Positions 47,648-57,581 of a DNA stretch of 64,000 bases are shown here, piece by piece (position 1 is the first letter of the stretch; every line of letters begins with the position of its first letter). Source of the DNA: Acinetobacter lwoffii. GTDB taxonomy: Bacteria; Pseudomonadota; Gammaproteobacteria; Pseudomonadales; Moraxellaceae. The stretch lies in contig NZ_CP077369.1 in assembly GCF_019048525.1 (NCBI RefSeq), forward strand, positions 2,108,001 to 2,172,000, in the 5' to 3' direction. The position numbers and the translations under genes were made by a program. The notes below the pieces were generated by a model, which did not search any database, was not told the origin of the DNA, and saw only the letters and a list, made by a program, of their open reading frames with translations.

Positions 47648-47766
47648 GCAGCACCATTTGCTCTATTTATTTAATAGGCTAGATTAATGAGATCATTAAC
47701 ATATTCAAGTTCCTTCTTGCAAAAAAGCTTTTAAACTGGAGATCGTTATATTCAGGAATTCAAAAA

Positions 47767-48588
47767 ATGAAAATGTACCAGGTCGATGCGTTTACCACAG
47801 AACTGTTTAAAGGCAATCCCGCAGCCGTGATTGTGCTGGATGAATGGCTCGAAGATGGTCTGATGCAAAATATCGCCTTGGAAAATAATCTGTCTGAAAC
47901 GGCTTTTGTTAAAGTTATCGATAGCGATAATTATGCCATCCGCTGGTTTACGCCAACCAAGGAAGTAGATTTTTGTGGTCATGCGACATTGGCCAGCAGC
48001 TTTGTACTATTCAATCAATTTGATACGGGGAAAACGATTCATTTTCATGTAAAAGACTTAGGCATTTTTGTAGTCAATCAGGATGCAGATGGCAAGATCA
48101 GAATGAACTTTCCAGTTCGTCGTGCAGAGCCAGTTGCTGAATATCCTGAAGCTTTAAGACAGGCCTTGAGCAAACCGTTTAAACAGGTTTATCTGAACGC
48201 GCAGGGCTATATTGTTGAATATGAATCGGTACAGGATGTGCTGGATGAAACGCCTGATTTTGAATTGTTGAAACAGTTGAATGGCAAACGTACTGCGATT
48301 ACTGCTCAAAATACCTATTTAGATGTTGCAATTACTTCACAAGATACCCAATACGACTGTATTTCACGTTATTTTGCACCGAGTAATGGAATCAATGAAG
48401 ATCCGGTAACCGGTTCAATTCACACTGGAATTGCGCCGCTCTGGGCCGAGAAACTTGGTAAAAATGAACTGGTTGCCTATCAGGCCTCGGCGCGTGGTGG
48501 GGTGCTATATTGTGCCTTGCAAGATCAGAATCGAATTGAAATTTCCGGTTACGGCAAGCTATATATGCAGGCTGAGATTTATCTTTAA
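47767..48588 (+). CDS. PhzF-family isomerase-like protein
   Basis: 273 residues with the diaminopimelate-epimerase-like fold. Landmarks are VDAFTTELFKGNPAAVIVLD at 4-23 (the NPAA segment), NLSETAFV with the catalytic-Glu position, FCGHATLASSFVLF, and GINEDPVTGSIHTGIAPLW. AGGAATTC precedes the ATG. No phenazine genes are nearby, so the natural substrate is unknown, as for most of the family. Confidence 0.9.
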   Translation: MKMYQVDAFTTELFKGNPAAVIVLDEWLEDGLMQNIALENNLSETAFVKVIDSDNYAIRWFTPTKEVDFCGHATLASSFVLFNQFDTGKTIHFHVKDLGIFVVNQDADGKIRMNFPVRRAEPVAEYPEALRQALSKPFKQVYLNAQGYIVEYESVQDVLDETPDFELLKQLNGKRTAITAQNTYLDVAITSQDTQYDCISRYFAPSNGINEDPVTGSIHTGIAPLWAEKLGKNELVAYQASARGGVLYCALQDQNRIEISGYGKLYMQAEIYL

Positions 48589-48731
48589 TTTTTTAATTAC
48601 ATAGAACTACATGTCGTCAGGTGAGACGGCATGTTATTTTGATGGTCCGGCTTGGAATAGATTATTCAGAAAAAGAATCATTCTCTAAGAAGGGCGCGAA
48701 TAAAAATTTATATTTATAATTTGGATGAAGA

Positions 48732-51503
48732 ATGTTGCTACGTTATAAAAATTTAAGTCTGGCGATTGTATTGTCTGGCTGTAGTGCACTGAGTTTTGCA
48801 CAACCTGTTTTGGTGAAAACGGAACAAAATGTTGAAGAATACCGACTGGATAATGGACTGCGCATTATCCTGGCACCGAATGATAAAGAAAATAAAGTTT
48901 TTATGAATACGGTCTATCTGACCGGCTCCCTGAATGATCCTCAAGGCAAGGGCGGTCTGGCGCATCTGCTGGAACATTTGGCCTTTAAAGGCACAGAAAA
49001 TGTCAAAGGGGATGAATTCCAGCGTCGACTGGATCAATATACCTTGATGACCAATGCCAGTACCGACTATTACTCAACCAAATATACTAATGTGATCCGT
49101 CCTGAAAAAACTGCGCTGAGTGAAGTCATTTTTCTCGAAGCCGAACGCATGGACAAGCTGGTGCTTCAGGAAAAATATGTACCGACTGAAATTGATATTG
49201 TAAAACGCGAGCGTGAAATTCGTCTGGATCAGCCATTTTCAGTATTGATCGATCAGGTGTTTAAATCTGCTTATGGCAATCAGTATTTAGGCCGTTTGCC
49301 GATTGGTGACCTAAATGAGCTGCAATCAATCAATATGCAGGAACTAAACCATTTTTACCGTCAATGGTATGCACCGAATAATGCCTTTGTGGTCATTTCG
49401 GGCAAATTTGATAAGGCCGAAGTCTTAAAACAGCTGGATACGCATTTCAGTCCGATTCAATCCCGAAATGTACCAGCGCAAGTGAAAGTCCCAGCGCTTA
49501 AACCAGAGCAAATCAAACAGCGTGAATTTACAGTAAAGAAAGGCAGTGATCTGGCCAAGTTTAATCTTTATTTGAATCAATCCGAAGAAAGCATTAAAAC
49601 GGCTTTGGCTGTTTCGCCAACGCTCTATACTTTGCAGCCAAGTGGACATCTCTATCAGAATATGGTGGAAACTGGGAAGTCAACAGCGGTGCAATCCAGT
49701 ACCTGGCTGGATAAAGACTTTAATCTGGTGTTTATGGGAGCAATCTATGCTCCGAATCATCAGGCACAAGCGATAGAGCAGGGACTGATTCAAGGCGTAG
49801 AACAGAGTCAGCCATTTACCGAAGCAGAATTAAACCGGGCTAAAAATCTGACCCGAAATCAGGCCGACAATATTAAAAACAGTGCGACTGCTTTGGGTTC
49901 ACGTTTAAGCGATTATGCAGTGGCGTATTCAGGTGACTGGAGCCAGTATTTTAAAGATCTGAATTCAATTCAAAGCCTGAGTGTGAATCAGGTCAATCAG
50001 GTCTATAAGAGTTTTTTAAAACCTGAATACCGTATTTCTGGCAATATTTTACCTACCCCGGAAGATCAGAAGAAAGCGCAGGAACTGGCACAGACAGAAG
50101 CACCGGCAAAAACTCTGGATCAGCAGGCCGAAACAGAAGAGCCTCTGAAAGATGTCAGTGTCTATCAGGCTGAAGTAAAACAATATATACAGCAGTCCAA
50201 ACAGTATTTGCATAGTAAAGACAAACAGATTCAGCGTGGCAAGTTGAAAAATGGCATTAAATACGCGCTGTTTCCGACGACTACACGCGATGATAAAGTC
50301 TATGCCACAATTTCACTGGATTTTGGTAGCGCTCAAAGTCTGATGAATAAAGGCGAGATTCTTGATCTGACCGCTTATTTAATGTTGCGCTCATCGAAAA
50401 CCCAAAGCTTGCAGCAGATTGCCGATAAAATTATTGAAGTAGGCGGTTCGGCGACTGCCAGTGCATCCGGCAATGGCCTGACCTTGCAGATCAGCGCCAA
50501 AAAAGAAAAGTTTGAAGAGTTTTTCCAGTATGTGGTTGATGTACTGAAAACGCCGGCATTTGAGCAAAGCCAGTTTGACTTGATCAAGAGTCAAACTTTA
50601 TCCAGTCTGGATCGTCCTTACACTGAACCAGATACCGTGTCGAGCTTGACGATAGCGCGAACTCTCGAGATCTATCAGCCTGGCGATCTGCGTTTCCATT
50701 TCGAGCCTGAACTGGCCAAAAAACAGTATCAGAAAGCGACTCGCGAACAGGTTATGGCACTGTATCAGCAGTTTTTAAAAACCCAGCATGCACAAATCGC
50801 GGTCACAGGTGAGTTTAATCCAAAATCGATGCAAAAAACGCTGAAAAACAGTTTCTCAGACTGGAAAGCTACACAGCCTTATGAGCGTCTGAAATCGGAA
50901 TATCGAAGCTATCCAGCCCAGAAAATTCATGCGTTGTCTGAGCAGCGTGAATTCGGGAGTTATGAGGCATTCATGAGCATGCCGGTCGGCGCAGATCATG
51001 CCGATGCACCTGCATTACAGGTATTTCGATATATTCTGGGTGATTCACAGTTATCGTCACGACTGGCACAAGAGCTACGCGAGAAAAATGCCCTAGTCTA
51101 TGGTTTTAGTGCAGATGTGCAACTCGATGAATGGGCAGATGTGGGCGCCATGATGATTAGTGCCAATTATACGGCTGGAAAATCCGCACAGGTTTCTCAG
51201 GCAGTGCATAAGGTACTCAATGAACTGCTGACACGTGGCGTGACTGAACAGGAAGTCGAAGCGGCAAAAGCCAGTATCTTGAAACAGCGTTTAACTGCAC
51301 TCGAAGATGATCGCCGTATTCACACTATGTTGATTCCACAGCTGGAAAAAGACCGTAATCTGGTTTACCGGGAAAAACGTGATCAGGCGATTGCTCAACT
51401 GAGCAAAGCCGATATTGATGCCATGATCAAAAAATACATCAAGCCGGACCAGCTGGTGGAAGTGATGGCTGATCAGTACGGTAAGCAAGTTAAAACATCA
51501 TAG
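48732..51503 (+). CDS. Two-domain M16 zinc metallopeptidase
   Basis: 923 residues, two M16 repeats. The first half has the inverted zinc motif H78-L-L-E-H82. The second half, beginning around RGKLKNGIKYALFPTTT, lacks it, as usual for this family. The start gives an export signal with a possible lipobox (VLSGC, Cys17) or cleavage after SFA (residue 23); I cannot decide between them. It probably degrades peptides in the periplasm. It ends in TAG and is followed by a strong terminator. Confidence 0.92.
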   Translation: MLLRYKNLSLAIVLSGCSALSFAQPVLVKTEQNVEEYRLDNGLRIILAPNDKENKVFMNTVYLTGSLNDPQGKGGLAHLLEHLAFKGTENVKGDEFQRRLDQYTLMTNASTDYYSTKYTNVIRPEKTALSEVIFLEAERMDKLVLQEKYVPTEIDIVKREREIRLDQPFSVLIDQVFKSAYGNQYLGRLPIGDLNELQSINMQELNHFYRQWYAPNNAFVVISGKFDKAEVLKQLDTHFSPIQSRNVPAQVKVPALKPEQIKQREFTVKKGSDLAKFNLYLNQSEESIKTALAVSPTLYTLQPSGHLYQNMVETGKSTAVQSSTWLDKDFNLVFMGAIYAPNHQAQAIEQGLIQGVEQSQPFTEAELNRAKNLTRNQADNIKNSATALGSRLSDYAVAYSGDWSQYFKDLNSIQSLSVNQVNQVYKSFLKPEYRISGNILPTPEDQKKAQELAQTEAPAKTLDQQAETEEPLKDVSVYQAEVKQYIQQSKQYLHSKDKQIQRGKLKNGIKYALFPTTTRDDKVYATISLDFGSAQSLMNKGEILDLTAYLMLRSSKTQSLQQIADKIIEVGGSATASASGNGLTLQISAKKEKFEEFFQYVVDVLKTPAFEQSQFDLIKSQTLSSLDRPYTEPDTVSSLTIARTLEIYQPGDLRFHFEPELAKKQYQKATREQVMALYQQFLKTQHAQIAVTGEFNPKSMQKTLKNSFSDWKATQPYERLKSEYRSYPAQKIHALSEQREFGSYEAFMSMPVGADHADAPALQVFRYILGDSQLSSRLAQELREKNALVYGFSADVQLDEWADVGAMMISANYTAGKSAQVSQAVHKVLNELLTRGVTEQEVEAAKASILKQRLTALEDDRRIHTMLIPQLEKDRNLVYREKRDQAIAQLSKADIDAMIKKYIKPDQLVEVMADQYGKQVKTS

Positions 51504-51510
51504 TGTTGAT

Positions 51511-51541
51511 AAAAAATCCCCTCAAGTGAGGGGATTTTTTT
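51511..51541. terminator. Terminator after the M16 gene
   Basis: AAAAAATCCCCTC-AAGT-GAGGGGATTTTTT, suitable for both convergent genes. Confidence 0.9.
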
Positions 51542-51557
51542 ATTTTAGTTTTATGCT

Positions 51558-51824
51558 TTAGGTTGCTCTATGGCTAAAAACAATCCCTCCAGTTAAGCTT
51601 GCAAGGATAGATAGGAGCAGACTCCAAACAGATACAATAAGAAGGAAAATCAATATTCCACAGCCAAGCAAAGTTGAAACGAAAGCAATATCTTGATCAA
51701 AAGGATGATGGATCGCCACTTGATAATAATAAGACGTTATCCAGCTTGAAATAATAGTGAGTAAAATACAAAGTCCTTTGCCTGAAGGCGTATTTAGACT
51801 GGAATCTGTTATCCAACTTAGCAT
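51558..51824 (-). CDS. Small membrane protein of unknown function
   Basis: 88 residues with two hydrophobic helices (GLCILLTIISSWITSYYY and LLGCGILIFLLIVSVWSLLLSIL). It lies 12 nt beyond the broken amidohydrolase on the same strand and before a terminator. No family recognised. Confidence 0.55.
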   Translation of the reverse strand: MLSWITDSSLNTPSGKGLCILLTIISSWITSYYYQVAIHHPFDQDIAFVSTLLGCGILIFLLIVSVWSLLLSILASLTGGIVFSHRAT

Positions 51825-51836
51825 GTCCTCATCTAC

Positions 51837-52901
51837 TCAAAGTCGATAAAAACGTTTAGCATTTTCATAAAAAATCGGCTTTAAGGCATTTTCATTGTAG
51901 TCCTGCACAATATCGCTAAAGGCATCAATAATGTTGGTGAGTGAGCTACTGACACTGTCCATTGGAAAGTTGGATGCAAACATCACGCGCCCAGAACCAA
52001 AACAGTCTAAAGTATGCTGGATCACGGGTGCGGCACGTTCCACTAATTCCTGTTTACTTGCCAGCCGTTTCTGCGTGTGAAAATCATGTCCCAAGACTGG
52101 CATAAACAGACCAGACATTTTGGTCGATACATTTTTGCATTCGGCCAGTTCTGCCAACTGATCTTTCCAGTCTGCAAATATCTGGGTGCGATCTTGTTCG
52201 GTCTTGCCTGTAGCTTTGCTCACTTTGCCAAATAAACCTGCGGGCGTACCCAGATGATCCAGCACAATAGGGGTGTTTGGAAAGGCTTTGGCCAGCGCAG
52301 TAACATCCGCAATCTGGGTAGAGTACACCCAGGCATCAAAGCTTAAATCTTGCCTGGCCAGTTCGTCAAAGCCCTTCAGGAAATCTGTGTTGCGATAGAG
52401 ATGCGGTTCATCGGTCTAGGCATGAATCCCTTTATCTGGATGTACTGCAGCCATTTTACGGATGCCCCGAAACTTGGGAGAAGCTTTGCGATGCAATTGA
52501 ATCAACTGTTTAAAATTTTTCTGCCGCGGATCCGCCGTGGCGACAATTCCACCCAATTGGATAGTGTGCTGATCAAAAGGAAGCCCAGCGATAAAACGGG
52601 TTTCATTTACCACACCCGTACCTTTATGGTCATGCCAGCTGGCTTCAACATGCACAATCTGCTCTATTTCATAATGTCCTGCATCTTTCTTGTAATTTGC
52701 AGGCAGATAAGGTGCAGTCAGGTGCTGTGTCAGGCCAATGGTCTCAATGACGTCTCTGGGTTTCAACAGTCGAACCATTCTGTCTAGTAATTTGGGATGA
52801 TTGCCGAACAGCTTTACCGCTAGCGCTGCCGCATGTGGGGTATTGTACGGATCCCATTGGTGGATATGAGGGTCAATGATCGGGAAGGGAAGTTGCTGCA
52901 T
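51837..52901 (-). pseudogene. Amidohydrolase interrupted by an in-frame TAG
   Basis: The frame from 52901 begins with PIIDPHIHQWDPY, the metal-binding start of the amidohydrolase_2 (TIM-barrel) family, and runs 161 residues to a TAG at 52416-52418 after GIHA. It continues in the same frame with TDEPHLYRNTDF... through VLDHLGTPAG and MFASNFPMDS to a stop at 51837. Apart from that codon the 355-residue protein looks complete. Without readthrough the barrel would be cut in half. It may have acted on a lactone or cyclic acid. Confidence 0.75.
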
Positions 52902-52986
52902 GCTATGCCTTGTTTTCGTTTATTTATTATTCAATTTATATAGTGCTTAAATCACTTTAAAGTCAATATGATAAATGACAGCAAAT

Positions 52987-53009
52987 AAAAAAAGCCCCGC
53001 GGGGCTTTT
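52987..53009. terminator. Terminator after the DUF3144 gene
   Basis: AAAAAAAGCCCC-GCGGGGCTTTTC hairpin 11 nt beyond the stop on the minus strand. Confidence 0.8.
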
Positions 53010-53019
53010 CGTATTTTAA

Positions 53020-53421
53020 TCAATGATCATGCTTGTGATCATGGTTATGCTTGTTGGCATGAAACTCTTCATTGTGACGGAAACGTAAATAGTTTTCGAA
53101 CTGTTCACAGTATTCATCATAGTTATCTTCCAGCATCATTTGAAATTGCTGCAAGATATAAGACATGACCTGATCTTTGGCATCGCGCATTTCATTCCCA
53201 TCTTTAAAGTTATTCGCTGCCACCCAGGTATTGAAACGGGCAGTACCAAATAACATCGCCGCACTGACTTGACCGCGCTTATCGCTCGGTTTTTCCTGTG
53301 AGCCTTTTTCTACGCGACAAAACTCGTTGGCTTGTTGAATAAATTCATCAGCACGTTCAAAGAATGCCGCATTTAACGCTTCTTCTTCGGTTACATCGGT
53401 TGCTTCAATCTTTTGAACCAT
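53020..53421 (-). CDS. DUF3144-family protein with His-rich tail
   Basis: 133 residues. FFERADEFIQQANEFC and VSAAMLFGTARFNTWVAANNF fit DUF3144, a family without known function. The C-terminal tail (HANKHNHDHKHDH) is very rich in histidine and aspartate and could bind nickel, zinc or cobalt; that is inference. Confidence 0.8.
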   Translation of the reverse strand: MVQKIEATDVTEEEALNAAFFERADEFIQQANEFCRVEKGSQEKPSDKRGQVSAAMLFGTARFNTWVAANNFKDGNEMRDAKDQVMSYILQQFQMMLEDNYDEYCEQFENYLRFRHNEEFHANKHNHDHKHDH

Positions 53422-53523
53422 GAATTTGTTCCTAACACTAAAATCTCAATCGTTAATTATAGGCAAAGCCTTGCAGAAACTAAACCTTTGCCTTAATCTA
53501 AAAAATAGCCTAAGCATATAAAA

Positions 53524-54165
53524 GTGAATGCCATGCAGGATGCGATTGCAGTACAAAGCCTAAAAAGTGATATTGCCTTATTGCGCCAGAATATTTGGCC
53601 ACCGGCAAATCTAGCCAATGTTGAAGGCTTGCCGATTTATTATGGCAGCCAGTCACAGGTAGATGAATACTATAGCCAGTGGCTCGGGCTGATTGAAAGG
53701 GCACAGGATCTGTTTCAGCCTTTTATGGAAGATGAAATCTTGGATGCGATCCATCTGCCGAGTCATTTAAACTTGCCGCTGTTTTATTTTCATGTTGACC
53801 GGATTCGCATTAATAAAACCCGCGCCAAGGAATCCAAAACTTTTCGTGGGGTCGCCAGCCTGATCGAAAAATGCGGCCAGTTCGAACCCGAGCAGATTGC
53901 AGCCATGCGGCAGTGGCTTGATAGTGACGATACTGCAGCTTTGGTGGCACACCGTGAATTTGTGGATTTACGCACTTATGTGTTTCAGCATGGCCAGAGC
54001 GAATATACACGCACCCGTTTTTATGTGAATGGGATCGTGCTGAGTGTCGAACCACATTTTGAGCTGGTCGATGCACGCGATAAGCCACGCAAGCAACGCA
54101 GCGACAGTTATAACGATCCTCTGGCAGATAATAATACCTGGAAAGTGTTTGGCAAATATCGCTAG
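53524..54165 (+). CDS. Hypothetical protein
   Basis: 213 residues from GTG, or 210 from the ATG at 53533; neither start has a strong ribosome site. The protein is soluble and mixed alpha/beta in look, with HVDRIRINKTRAKESKTFRG, and ends with a polar tail. No family recognised. It is convergent with the CYTH-CHAD gene, 22 nt away, and ends in TAG. Confidence 0.65.
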   Translation: MNAMQDAIAVQSLKSDIALLRQNIWPPANLANVEGLPIYYGSQSQVDEYYSQWLGLIERAQDLFQPFMEDEILDAIHLPSHLNLPLFYFHVDRIRINKTRAKESKTFRGVASLIEKCGQFEPEQIAAMRQWLDSDDTAALVAHREFVDLRTYVFQHGQSEYTRTRFYVNGIVLSVEPHFELVDARDKPRKQRSDSYNDPLADNNTWKVFGKYR

Positions 54166-54187
54166 CACAGTTTGACCAAGCCCGGTC

Positions 54188-55642
54188 TTACCAGAAGCGC
54201 TTGGTATTTTCTGCAAACTGCTGTAAACGTTCTGCTGCTTCACTCGACAAACGCTGCTGTTCCGCACTTATCCAGCCCAGCACAAACCAAGCCTTGGCCT
54301 GTTGTTTGACATAAGGTCTAAATAATTCGTCTGCTACAAACAGGTCATTATAATGCCCAAGGCTTTCCTGCAAGGGTTTTAAGGCTTTTAAATAAGCTTT
54401 AACCTCTTTTTCAGGAAATAAGCTTTGCAAGAATTCTACGTTATAGCGTAAGCGTTTGACCCGTTTGCGTGTGCGATGTCGGGATTCAATATCCAGTTCT
54501 TGATAGTTCTCGGTATCCTGATAGATTTGCTGATGCAGCTTGCTCAGGCCTTTACACAAAATTTTATGCGAAGACTTAGCTTTACCCTCTGTATTTTCTT
54601 GGCTAAAGCTGAATAGTTGCAGCATTAATTCTACTGTGGCAGGACTTCTAAACAGCGCACTGATATTTGGCTGTTTTTGACGGTGTGGCGGTAATTTCAG
54701 TAAGGGGGAACCTGCTTTTTCCAGTTGTGGAATCAGGCTTTCTGCCAAGGCATCGCGATCTCGGGTAGAACCCAATTGCTGAAAAATATCCCGTAGCTGT
54801 TCCGGCCATTCTGGCTGTACATGTTCAGTCACGGACTGGAAAATTTTAAAAGCACTGCGCAAACGTCGAATCGCAACACGTGCCTGATGCACATGATCAC
54901 TATTATAATTTTCGGCAGCAATCGCCGTCGCATTTGGGAAAAGATGAGCCAAACAATTGACGACAATCTTTTGCAAAATCGTACTGATCTGATCTTTCTG
55001 CTCAAGCACTAAGGGAAGCTGATGCTGAACCGGTAGACTCTCTTCACCATGTAATAAGGCAAAACCGCGTTCCGATTTGCTCCGTGTATCCAGCCACAAA
55101 GCATAACGCTGAACCCAGGGCTGAATGAAATCAATCAATTCACTCAGCTGGCCGGATTTAAGCTCAAATTCGACCTCATAAATATCGATGGCTTGATCAT
55201 TGTGCCGAATTTCTCCGACATCAAAAGCAATCTCAATCTGGCTGTCCAGATGACTTTCTGTGAGTACATACCGTACGACATCTGTTTCAAATTGCAGAAT
55301 AAGTGGTGTCTCCAGATCACCGATCGCCTGTTTCAGAATTTTTTTTGCCGGTTTATGTTTGCGATATAACTGAAAATCACAATGTTCCGGAGGACTTTTT
55401 AATTCATGCTCAAGTTCAAAACGTTCAAATTGTTGTTCGGTCGCTGCTTTCAGGGTTTGAATCCATTGCTGGTCTTCCAGACGTTGCCGCAGGGCAATCT
55501 GATGTTGTTGTAATTGCTGTGCTTCAGTATCAAAATAGCGTGCACACAGGCGATGCCGAGTCGGCTGAAGTTTCTGAATGTCCTGTTCAAATTGCACACG
55601 AGACTGTGGCGGAATCTGAAATTTGAGTTCTATTTCTGCCAT
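54188..55642 (-). CDS. CYTH-CHAD protein (YgiF-like inorganic triphosphatase)
   Basis: 484 residues. The CYTH domain begins EIELKFQIP (the ExExK metal/triphosphate motif at 3-7) and fills about 1-200. The CHAD domain follows with VHQARVAIRRLRSAFKIF and HRTRKRVKRLRYNVEFL, the conserved His/Arg pairs that bind polyphosphate. CYTH proteins of this type hydrolyse inorganic triphosphate. A divergent paralogue lies immediately upstream on the same strand. Confidence 0.9.
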   Translation of the reverse strand: MAEIELKFQIPPQSRVQFEQDIQKLQPTRHRLCARYFDTEAQQLQQHQIALRQRLEDQQWIQTLKAATEQQFERFELEHELKSPPEHCDFQLYRKHKPAKKILKQAIGDLETPLILQFETDVVRYVLTESHLDSQIEIAFDVGEIRHNDQAIDIYEVEFELKSGQLSELIDFIQPWVQRYALWLDTRSKSERGFALLHGEESLPVQHQLPLVLEQKDQISTILQKIVVNCLAHLFPNATAIAAENYNSDHVHQARVAIRRLRSAFKIFQSVTEHVQPEWPEQLRDIFQQLGSTRDRDALAESLIPQLEKAGSPLLKLPPHRQKQPNISALFRSPATVELMLQLFSFSQENTEGKAKSSHKILCKGLSKLHQQIYQDTENYQELDIESRHRTRKRVKRLRYNVEFLQSLFPEKEVKAYLKALKPLQESLGHYNDLFVADELFRPYVKQQAKAWFVLGWISAEQQRLSSEAAERLQQFAENTKRFW

Positions 55643-55723
55643 CGGGTCATTCCTCCGCGATGTTGGTTTTACAGATTAATATAGCCCAAAGATCGGCAGG
55701 GGTGTGATGTGCTTCTGCAACAA

Positions 55724-55750
55724 AAAGCACGCCATAGAAGGCGTGCTTTG
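55724..55750. terminator. Hairpin between the two CYTH-CHAD genes
   Basis: AAAGCACGCC-N6-GGCGTGCTTT after the distal paralogue. Its T run is short, so termination may be partial. Confidence 0.6.
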
Positions 55751-55795
55751 AGTTTTTCTTGTGATATTTATTTCAATATTTTTATTTCAATATGT

Positions 55796-57262
55796 TTATT
55801 TCAGGAATTTACGACTGACCAGGAACTGTTCGGTCGCTTCAAGCAGTTTTTGCGCATAGACTTCCTGCTTGGCGGTCAGCCAACCCAGCACAAACCAGTC
55901 ACTTGCTTCCAGCTCGGTCTGCTGAATATAAACTGCAGAAGAGGCCAAAGTTTGATATTCACTGGCTGCCAGTTGAGCATCGTTCAGCGCTTTGCTGTAT
56001 TTCTGCAAATTTTTGACATCATAGATCGTGGTTAAAATCGGAAAGCTGAATTTCAGTTCCTGAATCCGGCCCGACAATTGATCCAGACTTTCAAAATCAG
56101 TGATATCCGTCTGATTCATTTGTTCCTGCAAGGCTTTATATTGCTGTTGCAAGGTAGTTTGCGCAGCGGTTTTCAGATCCAGGGAAGCATGCTCATTTTC
56201 ATTTAAGCTGAACATCAGTAATTCCAGATAATGATGCACATTCTGGGTAGACTTGACCAGATTGCCGAGTTTCTCCTGCGCATACAGAATATCTTTGCTC
56301 AGATTTTCTGCCGTGGTTGGATTTTGCAGGAAGCCGGCCAAGCTGTTTTGCATGTGTTGCAAATGTTGCAGATGTTCAAATTGCTGCTTAAAGGCCGCCA
56401 GTTGATGTGCCCATTTGTCCGAAAGCTGAGGATGCCAGTCTTTGAACAGCAGCAAGGTCAGATATAAGTGGTCTAGTGCCAGTCGTGCCTGATCAATATG
56501 TTCCTGCTCTGCGACCTGTGCTGCAATCGCCGCGATATTCGGCAATAAATGCTGCATCTGCTGCGCAATCAGACTGCACATGGTTTTACTGGCGCTGTCT
56601 TTTTTGCTGATCTGAAATTCTTTGCTGAGAGTCGCAGGGCTAACGCGCTGTGAAGTGGCCAATAAATTGCCTATTTCTGCCTTGCTGCGTACATCGAGCC
56701 AGAGCTGGTATTTCTTGACCCATTCAAAACTAAAGGCCAGCAGATGTTGAATTGAACCATTTTTTAGTTCGAACTCGACTTCATGTACTTCTTGCTCGGC
56801 ATGCTGAGTACGGATCTGTCCAATATCCAGGCTGACTTCGATCTGGGTATCTTCATAGTCAATTACCCTTAACGTGCGGGAAATATCGGTTTCAAACTGG
56901 AGTTGTAGCTGGTCGAACTGATTACCGAGCGCATTGCTGAGAATTGTCCCGGCTTCTGGAAATTCCTTATAAATATCTAAATCCAGTTCAGGAGATGCAG
57001 TTAATTTCCCTAGATCATGATTATGTTCAAAGCGTTCGATATGGCTTTTTCCGGCCGCTTTTAGGGTTTGAACCCAACGTGTACCTTCCAGACGCTGACG
57101 TAGTGCCACCCCATGCCGGGCCAGTTGGCGGTCGGCAGTATCATAATATTTGGCTTGAAGCTGGATCTGTTGAGACTTTTTCGGATCAAGTGCCTTGAGC
57201 AGCGCAGTGCGTCTTGCCGCAGGAATCTGGAACTTGAGTTCAACTTCAACCATGATGATCAT
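55796..57262 (-). CDS. Second CYTH-CHAD protein with degenerate CHAD domain
   Basis: 488 residues. The CYTH half is good (VEVELKFQIP keeps ExExK; TKAEIGNLL and DTQIEVSLDIG are present). Where the neighbour reads HQARVAIRRLR, this one reads DQARLALDHLY. The second HRTRKRVKRLR helix is replaced by DQLSGRIQELK. The CHAD part has therefore lost most of its His/Arg signature. It probably keeps triphosphate-tunnel activity but not polyphosphate binding. Confidence 0.85.
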   Translation of the reverse strand: MIIMVEVELKFQIPAARRTALLKALDPKKSQQIQLQAKYYDTADRQLARHGVALRQRLEGTRWVQTLKAAGKSHIERFEHNHDLGKLTASPELDLDIYKEFPEAGTILSNALGNQFDQLQLQFETDISRTLRVIDYEDTQIEVSLDIGQIRTQHAEQEVHEVEFELKNGSIQHLLAFSFEWVKKYQLWLDVRSKAEIGNLLATSQRVSPATLSKEFQISKKDSASKTMCSLIAQQMQHLLPNIAAIAAQVAEQEHIDQARLALDHLYLTLLLFKDWHPQLSDKWAHQLAAFKQQFEHLQHLQHMQNSLAGFLQNPTTAENLSKDILYAQEKLGNLVKSTQNVHHYLELLMFSLNENEHASLDLKTAAQTTLQQQYKALQEQMNQTDITDFESLDQLSGRIQELKFSFPILTTIYDVKNLQKYSKALNDAQLAASEYQTLASSAVYIQQTELEASDWFVLGWLTAKQEVYAQKLLEATEQFLVSRKFLK

Positions 57263-57581
57263 CCTATCTGTTCAGTGCAATTAAGCACTGAATCTTCACT
57301 TGAATAAGGTTTTGAAATGAGGCGGACAGCAGCCGCAATTATATTTTTAGATTTGTGCGCAGCAGATTGTAACCAAAATCAAAATGCATGTAAGACTTGA
57401 CTGAGCATAAAAAGCTTAAACAGAAGTTTGAAACTTAGATTTCATCGGTTCATTTTAGGCTAAAACGATCGGATTTAGGCGTTCACGGGGATGTGCAAGA
57501 TACATTGAAGCGCGAATCAAAAGGCTGTTATTTGGCCAAAATATACGCTAAGGTAAAACAAAAACGTCAGGATGATGACAG
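57263..57581. other. Gene-free interval with divergent promoters
   Basis: 319 bp between divergent genes; presumably both promoters. I see no hairpin, repeat or small gene that I would defend. Confidence 0.4.

Noticed and set aside
44789..52901. Reassignment of TAG as a sense codon, because two genes contain in-frame TAG
   Set aside because: Several intact genes here end in TAG (nitroreductase, tsaD, M48-like, M16, the 213-residue hypothetical), and no CTA-anticodon tRNA is present in the window.
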